A stretch of 64,000 nucleotides of DNA from Aliiglaciecola sp. LCG003 (lineage in GTDB: Bacteria > Pseudomonadota > Gammaproteobacteria > Enterobacterales > Alteromonadaceae): contig NZ_CP128185.1 in NCBI RefSeq assembly GCF_030316135.1, positions 1,178,001-1,242,000 on the forward strand, written 5' to 3'. The notes beneath the pieces are model-generated. The model searched no databases and was not told the origin of the DNA. It saw only the letters and a list, made by a program, of their open reading frames with translations. This document shows positions 63,208-64,000 of the stretch, piece after piece (positions within the stretch are counted from its first letter, which is position 1; each line of letters starts with the position of its first letter). The position numbers were made by a program, and so were the translations under genes.

Positions 63208-64000
63208 ATCAAGTTCTCCAAAAGATAAATAGGAAGCCTACCGTATGCAATATCTGCATAAACCAGCCCGATGAAAATAAATACTATGGCTAAACTTGAT
63301 GCCGCAAATACCAGCATCCTTCGTCTATCCACTTTGGCAATTTCTTGTGCATTGATATGGGACACTTTACCAAATACCGGAATACCGAAATTACCCACAA
63401 GTTGACTTGGGCTTAATACCACAGGATTTACTTGGCTGACCAAGAATGCGATACCTAATCCTGCGCCAAAGCCTACAAATAGGATCATTGAATAGTATAG
63501 TATACGATTCGGACCCGAGGGTTTAGTTGGTAGAGTAGGGGGATCGATTACACGAAACTGAACATCATCAGAGGTAGCTTCTGCTTTACGAGACAGCTCA
63601 GCTTGCTCACGACGACCGATTAACTCTAGGTATTTATCCCGAGTAATTTCGTAGTCACGGTTTAAGCCCTGTGCTTCAGCTTCGATTTGCGGAACTAGGT
63701 CAACAATGCGTTCTAATTCGTTAATTTTGGCGCGGGTTTGGGTGGCGCGCACCGTCAATTGAGCGATTTGGCTTTCATATTGGGCAACGGTAAGCTTTAA
63801 CTCTTGATAAACCGGATTCTGATTAAGATTGCCAAATTGGCTGTAGGAGCCAGTTTCTTCAGCCACATCAGTTAGGCTTTTAATATGCTGTTCACGCTCA
63901 TCATACAGATTATCCAGCATCCCTTTAGTTTTAACCACTTCGGGGTGCAATTCGGTATATTGAATCAGTAGTTCATCAATTCTACTTTCTAATGCGGCAA
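63204..64000 (-). CDS. XrtA-associated chain-length determinant protein, partial
   Basis: The gene runs off the right end of the window; 265 residues of the C-terminal part are visible, and the TTG at 63950 is internal because the frame stays open to 64000. A long coiled coil (about 60 residues each side of TRAKINELERIVDLVPQIEAEAQGLNRDYEITRDKYLELIGRREQAELS) is followed by the PPTLPTKPSGPNR proline motif and two hydrophobic helices, the latter pair as in PEP-CTERM-type chain-length proteins. It is the Wzz-like partner of the downstream kinase. The rest of the XrtA locus, with the exosortase itself, should lie beyond the window. Confidence 0.9.
   Translation of the reverse strand, partial: AALESRIDELLIQYTELHPEVVKTKGMLDNLYDEREQHIKSLTDVAEETGSYSQFGNLNQNPVYQELKLTVAQYESQIAQLTVRATQTRAKINELERIVDLVPQIEAEAQGLNRDYEITRDKYLELIGRREQAELSRKAEATSDDVQFRVIDPPTLPTKPSGPNRILYYSMILFVGFGAGLGIAFLVSQVNPVVLSPSQLVGNFGIPVFGKVSHINAQEIAKVDRRRMLVFAASSLAIVFIFIGLVYADIAYGRLPIYLLENLI

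Noticed and set aside
1-64000. CRISPR arrays, tRNA/rRNA genes, insertion sequences, phage genes
   Set aside because: No regularly spaced direct repeats, no cloverleaf-like segments with GTTCRANYC and CCA ends, no transposase or integrase motifs, and no terminal inverted repeats with target duplications were seen.

Overview
This window looks like a chromosomal segment of a marine gammaproteobacterium of the order Alteromonadales, closest in feel to Alteromonas, Paraglaciecola or Glaciecola. That placement is inferred from gene content (long SLBB export protein, DUF3192 and DUF2789 proteins, TcpQ-domain protein beside lpxL, exosortase A locus), from the conserved ppnN-queF-syd block and from moderate GC. 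No rRNA, tRNA, insertion sequence, prophage or CRISPR array was seen.

Layout. 1-9.3 kb is housekeeping and metabolism: the tail of a dihydrolipoyl dehydrogenase, an orphan type IV pilin-like gene, a secreted alpha/beta hydrolase, a GST-like protein, yceH, a lipoprotein pullulanase, a GGCT-like protein, a cold-shock protein and galE. A POT-family peptide transporter follows (9.4-10.9 kb). 11.4-32.2 kb is a complete Wzx/Wzy-type surface polysaccharide locus: OPX exporter, Wzz, UDP-HexNAcA dehydrogenase and epimerase, acyltransferase, Wzx, five glycosyltransferases, Wzy, a WbpV-like reductase, a small initiating phosphoglycosyltransferase, a WbpM-like 4,6-dehydratase, then ugd and galU. 32-40.2 kb is core genome: comEA-like, NAD-type isocitrate dehydrogenase, an HDOD-like protein, ppnN, queF, syd and two DUF3192 paralogues. 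40.3-48.3 kb holds a GNAT gene, a CsrB-type regulatory RNA that has no ORF, an orphan NeuD-like acyltransferase, an arsenic cluster (arsR, arsC, ACR3) and a large hybrid histidine kinase. 48.3-58.9 kb has lpxL-like, a TcpQ-domain gene, glnE, a DUF350 protein, a GIY-YIG protein, a PEP-CTERM protein, a hemolysin III-like protein, hldE and an MscS channel. 59.1-64 kb is the edge of an exosortase A (XrtA/EpsH) exopolysaccharide locus: ATPase, a 50-residue membrane ORF, outer-membrane beta-barrel, tyrosine autokinase and chain-length protein (cut by the window end).

How it fits together. The window carries two separate polysaccharide systems. The first should build a repeat unit containing an N-acetylhexosaminuronic acid and a 6-deoxy-HexNAc first sugar; galE, galU and ugd supply UDP-Gal, UDP-Glc and UDP-GlcA. 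The second is tied to protein sorting: the PEP-CTERM protein at 54.7 kb is a likely exosortase substrate and has a good sigma-54-type promoter candidate. hldE and lpxL add lipopolysaccharide functions. The most distinctive non-coding element is the CsrB-like RNA at about 41.17-41.59 kb, with 22 GGA motifs, hairpin loops presenting AGGA, a Rho-independent terminator and a GacA/UvrY-type box upstream. It would titrate CsrA and so could link surface polysaccharide and carbon storage to a BarA/UvrY-type signal.
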